Notes: generated by a model from the letters alone, not told the origin. DNA of 64,000 bases from Symsagittifera roscoffensis (GCF_963678635.1 NC_087064.1:12322819-12386818); one strand, 5' to 3'. Numbered from the stretch's first letter, positions 1 through 9,548 are shown. Made by a program: numbers and translations.

Positions 1-215
1 CAACTTTTTTCTGTTCAACTGTCAAAAAAGAGGAAGGTACTGGAATATTCAGCTGAATTCAAAACCTCAATTAGAATGAAACAAATTTTTCATGATTTTG
101 TTCAAAACCGCAATTAGAATGAAACAAATTTTTTTTGATTTTGTTCAAAGTTTTGAAGAAAAAAGTGGATTGAAGAGCAAAACTTTGTTCAAACGATTAA
201 AATAGTGTAAATCAA

Positions 216-286
216 GCATTGCTGATTCAGTGGTAGAATTGTCGCCTGCCGGGCAATAGACCCGGGTTCAATTCCCGGCCGATGCA
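216..286 (+). pseudogene. tRNA-Gly(GCC)-like, class A
   Basis: GCC is readable but loop bases 37-38 are GG, base 41 is A, and acceptor base 7 is C facing C. Partner of 36984. Confidence 0.85.
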
Positions 287-443
287 TAGCAGAAAAAAAT
301 TCCTAGGATAGAGCAGTCTGAAACTTTTGTAACTTATTACTGTTCCACTGTCAAAAAAGAGGAAAACTACTCAAATAATTAGCTGAATTTCCGATGAAAA
401 AAAATGGATGATAGAGCAAAACGATTATAGCAGTTTAAATCAA

Positions 444-514
444 GCATCGGTGGTTCAGTGGAAGACTTGTCTCCTGCCAAGCAATATACCCGTGTTCTAG
501 TCCCGGCCGATGCA
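444..514 (+). pseudogene. tRNA-Gly-like, class C
   Basis: Anticodon GCC followed by AAGCAATAT; T loop reads TTCTAGT, which damages the B box. Partner of 37211. Confidence 0.85.
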
Positions 515-626
515 GCGCAGAGAGTTTTACTAGAAAAGCGCAAATTTAAACTTTTGTAATTTTTACTGTCCACTGTCAAAAAAAGGAAAAATACTGAAAC
601 ATTCAGCTAAATTCCAATTAGAATGG

Positions 627-693
627 AACAAAGTTTTCATGATTTTGTTCGAACTTTTGATGAAAAGATTGGATTGAAGAGCAAAACTTTGTT
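627..693. repeat. Spacer inverted repeat, representative
   Basis: AACAAAGTTTT (627-637) and AAAACTTTGTT (683-693) are perfect reverse complements separated by 45 bp and end 26 bp before the core at 720. Many monomers keep both arms. Confidence 0.6.
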
Positions 694-719
694 CAAACTA
701 TCAAAACAGAGTACATCAA

Positions 720-790
720 GCATCGGTGGTTCAGTCGTAGAATTGTCGCCTGCCACGCGATAGACCCGGGTTCGATTTACGGCCGATACA
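720..790 (+). pseudogene. tRNA-Gly(GCC)-like, class A/D
   Basis: D loop has TCGTAG. T stem 3' strand is TACGG and the acceptor ends GATACA, so both stems have mismatches. Partner 37487 shares these. Confidence 0.85.
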
Positions 791-1005
791 TAGCAGAAAA
801 AATTTCCTAGGAAAGAACAGTCTTAACCTTTTGCAACTTATTACTGTTCAACTGTCAAAAAAGAGGAAAACGACTCAAATGAATTGCTGTATAATACAAC
901 TCAAATGAAATGAATCATTCATAATTTTGATTCGAAAATTTGGTGAAAAATTGAAATGAAGAGCAAAGTTTTTGTTGAAAAAATTTTTAAAAAAATAAAA
1001 ATCAA

Positions 1006-1076
1006 GCATCGGTGGTTCAGTTGTAGCATTTTCGTCTTCCACGCGGTAGACAATGGTTCGATTCCCGGGCGATGCA
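1006..1076 (+). pseudogene. tRNA-Gly-like, class B (UCC)
   Basis: Anticodon TCC; T stem CAATGG cannot fully pair with CCCGGG. Partner of 37774. Confidence 0.85.
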
Positions 1077-1309
1077 AAGCAGAAAAGCAGAAAATTTTTC
1101 TAGAAAAGCACAATTTTACGTTTTTTCAATTTTTTACTGTGCCACTGTCAAAAAAGAGGAAAACTACTCAAATAATTAGCTGAATTCGAGACCTCAATTA
1201 AAAAATTAAAATGAAACAAAGTTTTATTGATTCTGATTCAAAGCTTTGATGAAAAAAATTGGATCATAGCGCAAAACTTTGCTGGAACAATTATAGCAGT
1301 TTAAATCAA

Positions 1310-1380
1310 GCATCGGTGGTTCAGTGGTAGAATTTTCTCCTGCCACGCGATAAACCCGGATTCGATTCCCGGCCGATACA
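1310..1380 (+). pseudogene. tRNA-Gly(GCC)-like, class A
   Basis: GCC with TTCTCC before it; T stem CCGGA and acceptor end GATACA each add a mismatch. Partner of 38081. Confidence 0.85.
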
Positions 1381-1556
1381 TAGCAGAAAAAAATTCCCAG
1401 GAGAGAACAGTCTTAAGCGTTTGTAACTTATTAATGTTCTACTGTCAAAAAAGAGGAAAACTACTAAAATAAATAGCTTTTGATTCAAAAACTTGGTGAA
1501 AAAATGAAATCAAGAGCAAAAAATTTTCTCAAACGATTTAAACAGACAAAAATCAA

Positions 1557-1627
1557 GCATCGTTGGTTCAGTCGTAGAATTTTCTCCTGCCAAGCGACAG
1601 ACCCGGGTTCGATTCCCGGCCGGTGCA
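1557..1627 (+). pseudogene. tRNA-Gly(GCC)-like, class E
   Basis: CTCCTGCCAAGCGACAG anticodon arm; acceptor GCATCGT against CCGGTGC leaves one T-C mismatch. B box is exact. Partner of 38365. Confidence 0.87.
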
Positions 1628-1839
1628 AAGCTGGAAATCAGAAAAATTTTCCTAGAAAAGCGCAAAATTAAATTTTTTAATCTTCCTACTGTTCCACTGT
1701 CAAAAAAGAGGCGAACTAACAAATAGCTGACTTTTACAACTCAAAAAAATAAGTCATACAGGGTTTTAATTCGAAAAATTGGGAAAAATTTGAATTGAAG
1801 AGCAAACTTTATGTTCAAACGGTGAACAGTTTAATTCAA

Positions 1840-1910
1840 GCATCGGTGGGTTAGTGGAAGAATTGTCGCCTGCCTAGCAATATACCCGTTTTCGATTCTC
1901 GGCCGATGCA
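1840..1910 (+). pseudogene. tRNA-Gly-like, class C
   Basis: GTGGGTTAGTGGAAG D arm, CTGCCTAGCAATAT anticodon region, T stem CCGTT against TCTCGG. Partner of 38650. Confidence 0.85.
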
Positions 1911-2120
1911 GCGCAGATAGTTTTCCTAGAAAAGCGCTATCTTAAATTTTTGTAACTTCCCACTGTTCCATTTTCAAATAAGACGAAAAAACCTCAAAAA
2001 ATAGCTGAATTTTAAATCTCAAATGAAACGAAACATTCATGATTTTGATTCAAAGCTTTAATGAAAAAATTGGAAGGAAGAGCAAAACTTTGTTGGATCA
2101 ATTAAAACAGTTTAAATCAA

Positions 2121-2191
2121 GCATCGGTGGTTCAGTGGTAGAATTGTCGCCTGCCACGCGATAGACCCGGGTTCGATTCCCGGCCGATGCA
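2121..2191 (+). tRNA. tRNA-Gly (GCC), exact array consensus
   Basis: All four stems pair: acceptor GCATCGG/CCGATGC, D stem GTTC/GAAT with G-T closing, anticodon stem GTCGC/GCGAT with a G-U at 27-43, T stem CCGGG/CCCGG. A box at 2128-2138 and B box GGTTCGATTCC at 2170-2180 are intact, discriminator is A, CCA is not encoded. If transcribed by Pol III it could give a GGC/GGU-reading tRNA. Whether it is live is unknown; it may be a fortuitously clean satellite copy. Confidence 0.6.
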
Positions 2192-2203
2192 TAGCAGAAA
2201 AAA

Positions 2204-2215
2204 TTTCCTAGGAAA
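2204..2215. repeat. Post-core palindrome, CCTAGG type
   Basis: TTTCCTAGGAAA is a perfect 12-bp palindrome 13 bp after the core at 2121. It recurs after most cores followed by TAGCAG. Confidence 0.7.
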
Positions 2216-2228
2216 GAGCAGTCTTAAG

Positions 2229-2233
2229 TTTTT
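2229..2233 (+). terminator. Possible Pol III terminator after 2121 copy
   Basis: First run of at least four T after this core (five T), 38 bp downstream of it. Confidence 0.35.
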
Positions 2234-2403
2234 GTTACTTATTAATATTCTACTGTCAAAAAAGAGGAAAACTACTCAAATAAATAGCCGTATTTTAAAA
2301 CCCAAATGCGATGAATCATTCATGATTTTGATTCGAAAATTTGGTGAAAAAATGAAATCAAGACAAAAGTTTTTCTCAAACGATTTAAACAGACAAATAT
2401 CAA

Positions 2404-2474
2404 GCATCGGTGGTTCAGTCGTAGAATTTTCTCCTGCCAAGCGACAGACCCGGTTTCGATTCCCGGCCGGTGCA
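2404..2474 (+). pseudogene. tRNA-Gly(GCC)-like, class E
   Basis: CTCCTGCCAAGCGACAG; T stem CCGGT breaks the last pair. Acceptor end CCGGTGC pairs through a T-G. Confidence 0.85.
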
Positions 2475-2696
2475 AAGCAGGAAAGCAGAAAAATTTTCCT
2501 AGAAAAGCGCAATCTTATTTTTTTGTGATTTCCCACTGTTCCATTTTCAAATAAGACGAAAAAAAACTTTAAAAAAATAGCTGAATTTTAAATCTCAAAT
2601 GAAACGAAACATTCATGATTTTGATTCAAAGCTTTAATGAAAAAAATGAAAGGAAGAGCAAAACTTTGTTGGAACAATTAAAACAGTTTAAATCAA

Positions 2697-2767
2697 GCAT
2701 CGGTGGTTCAGTGGTAGAATTGACGCCTGCAACGCGATAGACCCGGGTTCGATTCCCGGCAGATGCA
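2697..2767 (+). pseudogene. tRNA-Gly-derived, anticodon GCA
   Basis: A C-to-A change turns the anticodon into GCA (Cys box) and the acceptor end reads CAGATGC. T arm intact. Confidence 0.85.
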
Positions 2768-2976
2768 TAGCAGAAAAAATTTCCTAGGAAAGAGCAGTCT
2801 TAACCTTTTGTAACTTATTATTGTTCCACTGTCAAAAAAGAAAACTACCCAAATGAATAGCTGAAGTTCAAAACTCAAATGAAATGAATCATTCATGATT
2901 TTGATTCGAAAATTTGGTGAAAATTGAAATGAAGAACAAAATTTTTGTTCAAACGATTAAAACAGATAAAAATCAA

Positions 2977-3047
2977 GCATGGCCGGTTCAGTTGTAGCAT
3001 TGTCTTCTTCCACGCGATAGACCATGGTTCAATTCCCGGGCGATGCA
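2977..3047 (+). pseudogene. tRNA-Gly-like, class B (UCC)
   Basis: Acceptor 5' strand is GCATGGC, anticodon region CTTCTTCCACGCG, T stem CATGG. Confidence 0.83.
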
Positions 3048-3270
3048 AAGCAGAAAAGCAAAAACATTTTCTAGAAAAGCGCAATTTTACTTTTTTTCAA
3101 TTTTTTCTGTGCCACTGTCAAAAAAGAGGAAAACTACTCAAATAATTAGCTGAATTCGAAACCTCAATTGAATTGAAACAAAGTTTTCATGTTTTTGATT
3201 CGAAACTTTGATGAAAAAAATAGAATGAAGAGGAAAACTTTGTTGGAACGATTAAAACAGAATAAATCAA

Positions 3271-3341
3271 ACATCGGTGGTTCAGTCGTAGAGCTGTCTC
3301 CTGCCACGCGACAGATTCGGGTTCGATTCCCCTCCGGTGCA
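3271..3341 (+). pseudogene. tRNA-Gly(GCC)-like, class E
   Basis: First base is A, D stem has GAGC, T stem TCGGG faces CCCCT. Duplicate at 4134. Confidence 0.83.
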
Positions 3342-3558
3342 AAGCAGGAATGCAGAAAAATTTTCCTAGAAAAGCGCAAAGTTAAATTTTTTCAACTTCC
3401 TACTGTTCCACTGTCAAAAAAGAGGAGAACTAACAAATAGCTGACTTTTACAACTCAAATAAAATAGGTCATTCAGGGTTTTGATTCGCAAGTTTAACGA
3501 AAAATTGAAATGAAGAACAAAGTTTGTGTTCAAACGATTAAAACAGATAAAAAATCAA

Positions 3559-3629
3559 GCATCGGTGGTTCAGTGTTAGAATTGTCGCCTGCCACGCGAT
3601 AGACCCGGGTTCGATTCCCGGCCGATACA
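3559..3629 (+). pseudogene. tRNA-Gly(GCC)-like, class A
   Basis: Clean except D loop AGTGTTAG (G19 lost) and acceptor end GATACA. Duplicate at 4422. Confidence 0.85.
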
Positions 3630-3838
3630 TAGCAGAAAACATTTCCTAGGAAAGAGCAGTCTTAACCTTTTGTAACTTATTATTGTTCCACTGTCAAAAA
3701 AGAAAACTACTCAAATGCATAGCTGAAGTTCAAAACTCAAATGAAATGAATCATTCATGATTTTGATTCGAAAATTTGGTGAAAATTGAAATGAAAAACA
3801 AAATTTTTGTTCAAACGAATAAAACAGATAAAAATCAA

Positions 3839-3909
3839 GCATGGCCGGTTCAGTTGTAGCATTGTCGCCTTCCACGCGATAGACCATGGTTCAATTCCCG
3901 GGCGATGCA
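3839..3909 (+). pseudogene. tRNA-Gly-like, class B (UCC)
   Basis: Acceptor GCATGGC; anticodon stem GTCGC/GCGAT still pairs; T stem CATGG. Duplicate at 4702. Confidence 0.85.
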
Positions 3910-4133
3910 AAGCAGAAAAGCAAAAACATTTTCTAGAAAAGCGTAATTTTACGTTTTTTCAACTTTTTACTGTGCCACTGTCAAAAAAGAGGAAAACTAC
4001 TCAAATAATTAGCTGAATTCGAAACCTCAATTGAATTGAAACAAAGTTTTCATGTTTTTGATTCGAAACTTTGATGAAAAAAATAGAATGAAGAGGAAAA
4101 CTTTGTTGGAACGATTAAAACAGAATAAATCAA

Positions 4134-4204
4134 ACATCGGTGGTTCAGTCGTAGAGCTGTCTCCTGCCACGCGACAGATTCGGGTTCGATTCCCCTCCGG
4201 TGCA
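4134..4204 (+). pseudogene. tRNA-Gly(GCC)-like, class E
   Basis: 863-bp duplicate of 3271 with the same A at position 1 and TCCGGTGC end. Confidence 0.83.
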
Positions 4205-4421
4205 AAGCAGGAATGCAGAAAAATTTTCCTAGAAAAGCGCAAAGTTAAATTTTTTCAACTTCCTACTGTTCCACTGTCAAAAAAGAGGAGAACTAACAAA
4301 TAGCTGACTTTTACAACTCAAATAAAATAGGTCATTCAGGGTTTTGATTCGCAAGTTTAACGAAAAATTGAAATGAAGAACAAAGTTTGTGTTCAAACGA
4401 TTAAAACAGATAAAAAATCAA

Positions 4422-4492
4422 GCATCGGTGGTTCAGTGTTAGAATTGTCGCCTGCCACGCGATAGACCCGGGTTCTATTCCCGGCCGATACA
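4422..4492 (+). pseudogene. tRNA-Gly(GCC)-like, class A
   Basis: 863-bp duplicate of 3559; adds a T-loop change (TTCTATT), losing a B-box base. Confidence 0.85.
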
Positions 4493-4701
4493 TAGCAGAA
4501 AACATTTCCTAGGAAAGAGCAGTCTTAACCTTTTGTAACTTATTATTGTTCCACTGTCAAAAAAGAAAACTACTCAAATGCATAGCTGAAGTTCAAAACT
4601 CAAATGAAATGAATCATTCATGATTTTGATTCGAAAATTTGGTGAAAATTGAAATGAAAAACAAAATTTTTGTTCAAACGAATAAAACAGATAAAAATCA
4701 A

Positions 4702-4772
4702 GCATGGCCGGTTCAGTTGTAGCATTGTCGCCTTCCACGCGATAGACCATGGTTCAATTCCCGGGCGATGCA
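4702..4772 (+). pseudogene. tRNA-Gly-like, class B (UCC)
   Basis: 863-bp duplicate of 3839, same GCATGGC start. Confidence 0.85.
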
Positions 4773-4995
4773 AAGCAGAAAAGCAAAAACATTTTCTAGA
4801 AAAGCGTAATTTTACGTTTTTTCAACTTTTTACTGTGCCACTGTCAAAAAAGAGGAAAACTACTCAAATAATTAGCTGAATTCGAAACCTTAATTGAAAT
4901 GAAACAAGGTTTCAAGATTTTGATTCGAAGCTTTGATGAAAAAAATGGAATGAAGAGCAAAACTTTGTTGAAACGATTAAAACAGTATAAATCAA

Positions 4996-5065
4996 GCATC
5001 GGTGGTCAGTCCTAGAATTGTCTCCTGCCACGCGACAGACCCGGGTTCGATTCCCGGCCGATGCA
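4996..5065 (+). pseudogene. tRNA-Gly(GCC)-like, class E, D arm 1-nt deletion
   Basis: GGTGGTCAGTCC has lost one T of the D stem. T arm and acceptor intact. Confidence 0.85.
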
Positions 5066-5286
5066 AAGCAGCAAAGCAAAAAATTTTGCCGGAAAAGCGC
5101 AAACTTAAGGTTTTGCGTTTATTACTGCTCCACTGTCAAAAAGAGGGAAAATACTGAAATATTCAGCTGAATTCAAAACCACAATTAGAATGAAACAAAG
5201 TTTTCATGATTTTGTTCAAAGTTTTGATGAAAAAGTTGGTTTGAAATGCAAAACTTTGTTCAGACGATTAAAATAGTGTAAATAAA

Positions 5287-5357
5287 GCATCGCTGGTTCA
5301 ATGGTAGAATTTTCGCCTGCCACGCGATAGACCCGGTTTCGATTCCCGATCGATGTA
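5287..5357 (+). pseudogene. tRNA-Gly(GCC)-like, class A
   Basis: T stem CCGGT, acceptor end TCGATGT; anticodon arm otherwise normal. Resembles 5851 and 39481. Confidence 0.83.
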
Positions 5358-5567
5358 TAGCAGAAAAAATTTCCTAGGAAAAAGCAGTCTTAAGCTTTTG
5401 TAACTTTTTTTTGTACCACTGTCAAAAAAGAAGAAAACTACTCAAATAAATAGCTGTATTTTAAAACTCAAATGAATTGAATCATTCAAGATTTCGATTC
5501 AAAATATTGTTAGGAAACTGAAACGAAGGGCAAAGTTTTTGTTCAAACAGTGAACAACTTAATTCAA

Positions 5568-5638
5568 GCAGCAGTGGTTCAGTGGCAGGATTGTCGCCTG
5601 CAAAGCAAAATACCCGTGTTCGAGTCCCGGCCGATGCA
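5568..5638 (+). pseudogene. tRNA-Gly-derived, class C, anticodon GCA
   Basis: GCAGCAG start, GGCAGGATT D arm, CTGCAAAGCAAAAT: anticodon GCA and an unpaired stem. Confidence 0.83.
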
Positions 5639-5850
5639 GCGCAGAGAGTTTTACTAGAAAAGTGCAAGTTTAAGATTCTGTAATTTTTACTGTCCACTGT
5701 CAAAAAGAAGAAAAATACTGAAATATTCAGCTGAATTCAAAACCTCAATTAGAATGAAACAAAGTTTTCATGATTTTGTTCAAAGTTTTGATGAAAAAGT
5801 TGGATTGAAGAGCAAAACTTTGTTCAGACGATTAAAATAGTGTAAATTAA

Positions 5851-5921
5851 GCATCGCTGGTTCAATAGTAGAATTTTCGCCTGCCACGCGATAGACCCAG
5901 TTTCGATTCCCGACCGATGCA
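5851..5921 (+). pseudogene. tRNA-Gly(GCC)-like, class A
   Basis: D loop CAATAGTAG, T stem CCAGT, acceptor 7 is C. Confidence 0.83.
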
Positions 5922-6127
5922 TAGCAGAAAAAATTTCCTAAGAAAAAGCAGTCTTAAACTTTTGTAACCTTTTACTCACTGTCAAAAAAGAGAAAAACTA
6001 CTCAAATAAATAGCTGTATTTTAAAACTCAAATGAATTGAATCATTCAAGATTTCGAGTCAAAATATTGTTAGGAAACTGAAACGAAGGGCAAAGTTTCT
6101 GTTCAAACAGTGAACAATTTAATTCAA

Positions 6128-6198
6128 GCAGCAGTGGTTGAGTGGCAGGATTGTCGCCTGCAAAGCAAAATACCCGTGTTCGAGTCCCGGCCGATGCA
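6128..6198 (+). pseudogene. tRNA-Gly-derived, class C, anticodon GCA
   Basis: Near copy of 5568 with TTGAG instead of TTCAG in the D arm. Confidence 0.83.
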
Positions 6199-6410
6199 GC
6201 GCAGAGAGTTTTACTAGAAAAGTGCAAATTTAAGATTCTGTAATTTTTACGGTCCACTGTCAAAAAGAGGAAAAATACTGAAATATTCAGCTGAGTTCAA
6301 AATCCCAATTAGAATGAAACAAAGTTTTCATGCTTTTGTTCGAAGTTTTGATGAAAAGATTGGATTGAAGAGCAAAACTTTGTTCAGACGGTTAAAATAG
6401 TGTAAATCAA

Positions 6411-6481
6411 GCATCGGTGGTTCAGTGGTAGAATTGTCCCCTGCCACGCGATAGACCCGGTTTCGATTCCCGTCCGATGCA
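6411..6481 (+). pseudogene. tRNA-Gly(GCC)-like, class A/D
   Basis: GTCCCCTGCC anticodon stem mismatch at 30, T stem CCGGT/CCCGT. Confidence 0.83.
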
Positions 6482-6704
6482 AATCAGAAAAGCAGAAAAA
6501 TTTTGCCAGAAAAGCGCAAACTTAAATTTTTGCAACTTTTTACTGTTCCACTGTCAAAAAAGAGGAAACTACTGAAGTGTTCAGCTGAATTCAAAACCTC
6601 AGTTAGAATGAAACAAATTTTTCATGATTTTACTCGAAGTTTTGAAGAAAAAATTAGATTGAAGAACAAAACTTTGTTCAAACGATTAAAATAGTCTAAA
6701 TCAA

Positions 6705-6775
6705 GCATCGGTGGTTCAGTGGTAGAATTGTCGCCAGCCACGCGATAGACCCGGGTCCGATTTCCGGCCGATACA
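6705..6775 (+). pseudogene. tRNA-Gly-like, U33 lost
   Basis: CGCCAGCCACG replaces the invariant T33 by A; T loop TCCGATT; acceptor end GATACA. Confidence 0.83.
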
Positions 6776-6988
6776 TAGCAGAAATTATTTCCGTGGAAAG
6801 AGCAGTCTTAAACTTTTGTAACTTGTTACTGTTCCACTGTCAAAAAAGAGGAAAACTACTCAATTGAATAGCTGAAGTTCAAAACTCAAATGTAATGAAT
6901 CATTCATGATTTTGATTCAAAAACTTGGTGAAAGATTGAAATGAAGAGCAAAATTTTTGTTCAAACGATTAAAACAGATAAAAATCAA

Positions 6989-7059
6989 GCATCGGTGGTT
7001 CAGTTGTAGCATTTTCGCCTTCCACGCAATAGACCATGGTTCGATTCCCGGGCGATGCA
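6989..7059 (+). pseudogene. tRNA-Gly-like, class B (UCC)
   Basis: Standard class B arm; stem 3' side GCAAT adds a mismatch at 41. Duplicate at 8143. Confidence 0.85.
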
Positions 7060-7079
7060 AAGCAGAAAAGCAGAAAAAG

Positions 7080-7091
7080 TTTTCTAGAAAA
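7080..7091. repeat. Post-core palindrome, TCTAGA type
   Basis: TTTTCTAGAAAA, again perfectly palindromic, sits after the class B core at 6989 at the place where other monomers have TTTCCTAGGAAA or TTTGCCGGAAA. Confidence 0.7.
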
Positions 7092-7283
7092 GCGCCATTT
7101 TACGTTTTTTCAATTTTTATTGTGCCACTGTCAAAAAAGAGGAAAACTAATCAAATAATTAGCTGGATTGGAAACCTTAATTAAAATTAAACAAAGTTTT
7201 TATGACTTTGATTAAACGCTTTGATGAAAAACTTGGATGATAGAGCAAAACTTTGTTCAAACTATCAAAACAGATCACATCAA

Positions 7284-7354
7284 GCATCGGTGGTTCAGTC
7301 GTAGAATTGGCGCCTGCCACGCGATAGACCCGATTTCGACTCCCGTCCGATGCA
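7284..7354 (+). pseudogene. tRNA-Gly(GCC)-like, class D
   Basis: GTCGTAG, GGCGCCTGCC, T loop TTCGACT, CCGTCCGATGC end. Duplicate at 8438. Confidence 0.85.
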
Positions 7355-7569
7355 AATCAGAAAAGCAGAAAAAATTTGCCAGAAAAGCGCAAACTTAAAT
7401 TTTTGCAACTTTTTTTCCACTGTCAAAAAAAGGAAACTTCTGAAATGTTCAGCTGAATTCAACCTCAATTAGAATGAAACAAATTGTTTATGATTTTGTT
7501 CGAACTTTCGAAAAAAAATTAGATTGAAGAACAAAACTTTGTTCAAACGATTAAAATAGTGTAAATCAA

Positions 7570-7640
7570 GCATCGGTGGTTCAGTGGTACAATTGTCGCC
7601 TGCCACGCGATAGACCCGGGTCCGATTCCCGGCCGATGCA
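7570..7640 (+). pseudogene. tRNA-Gly(GCC)-like, class A
   Basis: Clean acceptor and anticodon arms; D arm GTACAAT loses G22 and the T loop is TCCGATT. Confidence 0.85.
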
Positions 7641-7861
7641 TAGCAGAAAAGCAGAAAAATTTAGCCGGAAAAGCGCAAATTTGAATTTTTGCAACTTTTT
7701 ACTGTTCCACTGTCAAAATAGAGGAAACTACTGAAATATTCAGCTGAATTCAACCTCAATTAGAATGAAACAAATTTTTCATAATTTTGTTCGAAATTTC
7801 GAAGAAAAAATTGGATTGAAGAGCAAAACTTTGTTCAAACGATTAATATAGTGTAAATCAA

Positions 7862-7932
7862 GCATCGGTGGTTCAGTGGTAGAATTGTCGCCTGCCACGC
7901 GAAATACCCGGGTTCGTTTCCCGGCAGATGCA
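7862..7932 (+). pseudogene. tRNA-Gly(GCC)-like, class A
   Basis: Anticodon stem ends GCGAAAT, T loop TTCGTTT (A58 lost), acceptor end CAGATGC. Confidence 0.83.
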
Positions 7933-8142
7933 TAGCAGAAAAATTTTCCTAGGAAAGAGCAGTCTTAACCTTTTGTAACTTATTACTGTTCCACTGTCTA
8001 AAAAGAAAACTACTCGAATAAATAGCTGAAGTTCAAAACTCAAATGTAATGAATCATTCATGATTTTGATTCAAAAACTTGGTGAAAGATTGAAATGAAG
8101 AGCAAAGTTTTTGTTCAAACAATTAAAACAGATAAAAATCAA

Positions 8143-8213
8143 GCATCGGTGGTTCAGTTGTAGCATTTTCGCCTTCCACGCAATAGACCATGGTTCGATT
8201 CCCGGGCGATGCA
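8143..8213 (+). pseudogene. tRNA-Gly-like, class B (UCC)
   Basis: 1,154-bp duplicate of 6989; corresponds to 43220 in the distant block. Confidence 0.85.
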
Positions 8214-8437
8214 AAGCAGAAAAGCAGAAAAAGTTTTCTAGAAAAGCGCCATTTTACGTTTTTTCAATTTTTATTGTGCCACTGTCAAAAAAGAGGAAAA
8301 CTACTCAAATAATTAGCTGGATTGGAAACCTTAATTAAAATTAAACAAAGTTTTTATGACTTTGATTAAACGCTTTGATGAAAAACTTGGATGGTAGAGC
8401 AAAACTTTGTTCAAACTATCAAAACAGATCACATCAA

Positions 8438-8508
8438 GCATCGGTGGTTCAGTCGTAGAATTGGCGCCTGCCACGCGATAGACCCGATTTCGACTCCCGT
8501 CCGATGCA
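8438..8508 (+). pseudogene. tRNA-Gly(GCC)-like, class D
   Basis: 1,154-bp duplicate of 7284 including TTCGACT. Confidence 0.85.
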
Positions 8509-8716
8509 AATCAGAAAAGCAGAAAAAATTTGCCAGAAAAGCGCAAACTTAAATTTTTGCAACTTTTTTTCCACTGTCAAAAAAAGGAAACTACTGAAAT
8601 GTTCAGCTGAATTCAACCTCAATTAGAATGAAACAAATTGTTTATTCGAACTTTCGAAGAAAAAATTAGATTGAAGAACAAAACTTTGTTCAAACGATTA
8701 AAATAGTGTAAATCAA

Positions 8717-8787
8717 GCATCGGTGGTTCAGTGGTACAATTGTCGCCTGCCACGCGATAGACCCGGGTCCGATTACCGGCCGATGCA
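8717..8787 (+). pseudogene. tRNA-Gly(GCC)-like, class A
   Basis: Duplicate of 7570 with an extra T-stem change (TACCGG). Confidence 0.85.
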
Positions 8788-9008
8788 TAGCAGAAAAGCA
8801 GAAAAATTTAGCCGGAAAAGCGCAAATTTGAATTTTTGCAACTTTTTACTGTTCCACTGTCAAAATAGAGGAAACTACTGAAATATTCAGCTGAATTCAA
8901 CCTCAATTAGAATGAAACAAATTTTTCATAATTTTGTTCGAAGTTTCGAAGAAAAAATTGAATTGAAGAGCAAAATTTTGTTCAAACGATTAAAATAGTG
9001 TATAACAA

Positions 9009-9079
9009 GGATCGGTGGTTCAGTGGTAGAATTGTCGCCTGCCACGCAATAGACTCGAGTTCGATTCCCGGCCGATACA
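9009..9079 (+). pseudogene. tRNA-Gly(GCC)-like, class A
   Basis: Position 2 is G (GGATCGG), T stem TCGAG, acceptor end GATACA. Distant partner 44086. Confidence 0.83.
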
Positions 9080-9296
9080 TAGCAGAAAAAAATTCCTAGG
9101 AAAGAGCAGTCTTAAAGTTTTGTTACTTATTACTGTTCCACTGTCAAAAAAGAGGAAAACTACTCAAATAATTAGCTGAATTGGAAACCTCAATTAAAAT
9201 TAAACGAAGCTTTCATGGTTTTGATTAAACGCTTTGATGAAAAACTTGGATGATAGAGCAAAACTTTGTTCAAACTATCAAAACAGATTACATCAA

Positions 9297-9367
9297 GCAT
9301 TGGTGGTTCAGTCGTAGCATTGTCGCCTTCCACGCGATAGACCATGGTTCAATTCCCGGGAGATGCA
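9297..9367 (+). pseudogene. tRNA-Gly-like, class B (UCC)
   Basis: GCATTGG start; D loop GTCGTAG; acceptor end GAGATGC. Distant partner 44374. Confidence 0.83.
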
Positions 9368-9548
9368 AAGCAGAAAAGAGGAAAAACTACCACTGTCAAA
9401 AAAGAGGAAAACTACTCAAATAATTAGCTGAATTCGAAACCTCAATTGAAATGAAACAAGGTTTCAAGATTTTGACTTGAAGCTTTGATGAAAAAAAATG
9501 GAATGAAGAGCAAAACTTTGTTGGAACGATTAAAACAGTATAAATCAA

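Larger units (their letters stand above)
1..2480. repeat. Order-conserved block, left copy (partner 36770-39290)
   Basis: Successive cores 216, 444, 720, 1006, 1310, 1557, 1840, 2121 match 36984, 37211, 37487, 37774, 38081, 38365, 38650, 38932 in class and in private changes such as TTTACGG T stems. Offset is about 36,767 and shifts by some 40 bp near 1460. Confidence 0.85.
3109..4888. repeat. 863-bp higher-order repeat, two copies plus start of a third
   Basis: 3109-3971 and 3972-4834 match at offset 863, each with cores E-like, A-like and B. A more diverged relative of the A and B monomers precedes them at 2697-3047, so a trimer was probably the older unit. Confidence 0.92.
6871..9150. repeat. 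1,154-bp higher-order repeat, two copies
   Basis: 6871-8024 pairs with 8025 onward, each with cores B, D, A, A. The second copy has a net 7-bp loss near 8640 in the GTTTATGATTTTGTTCG spacer block. Confidence 0.9.

Noticed and set aside
2697-2767. tRNA-Cys (GCA anticodon)
   Set aside because: The rest of the molecule is tRNA-Gly with one anticodon change and a broken acceptor pair.
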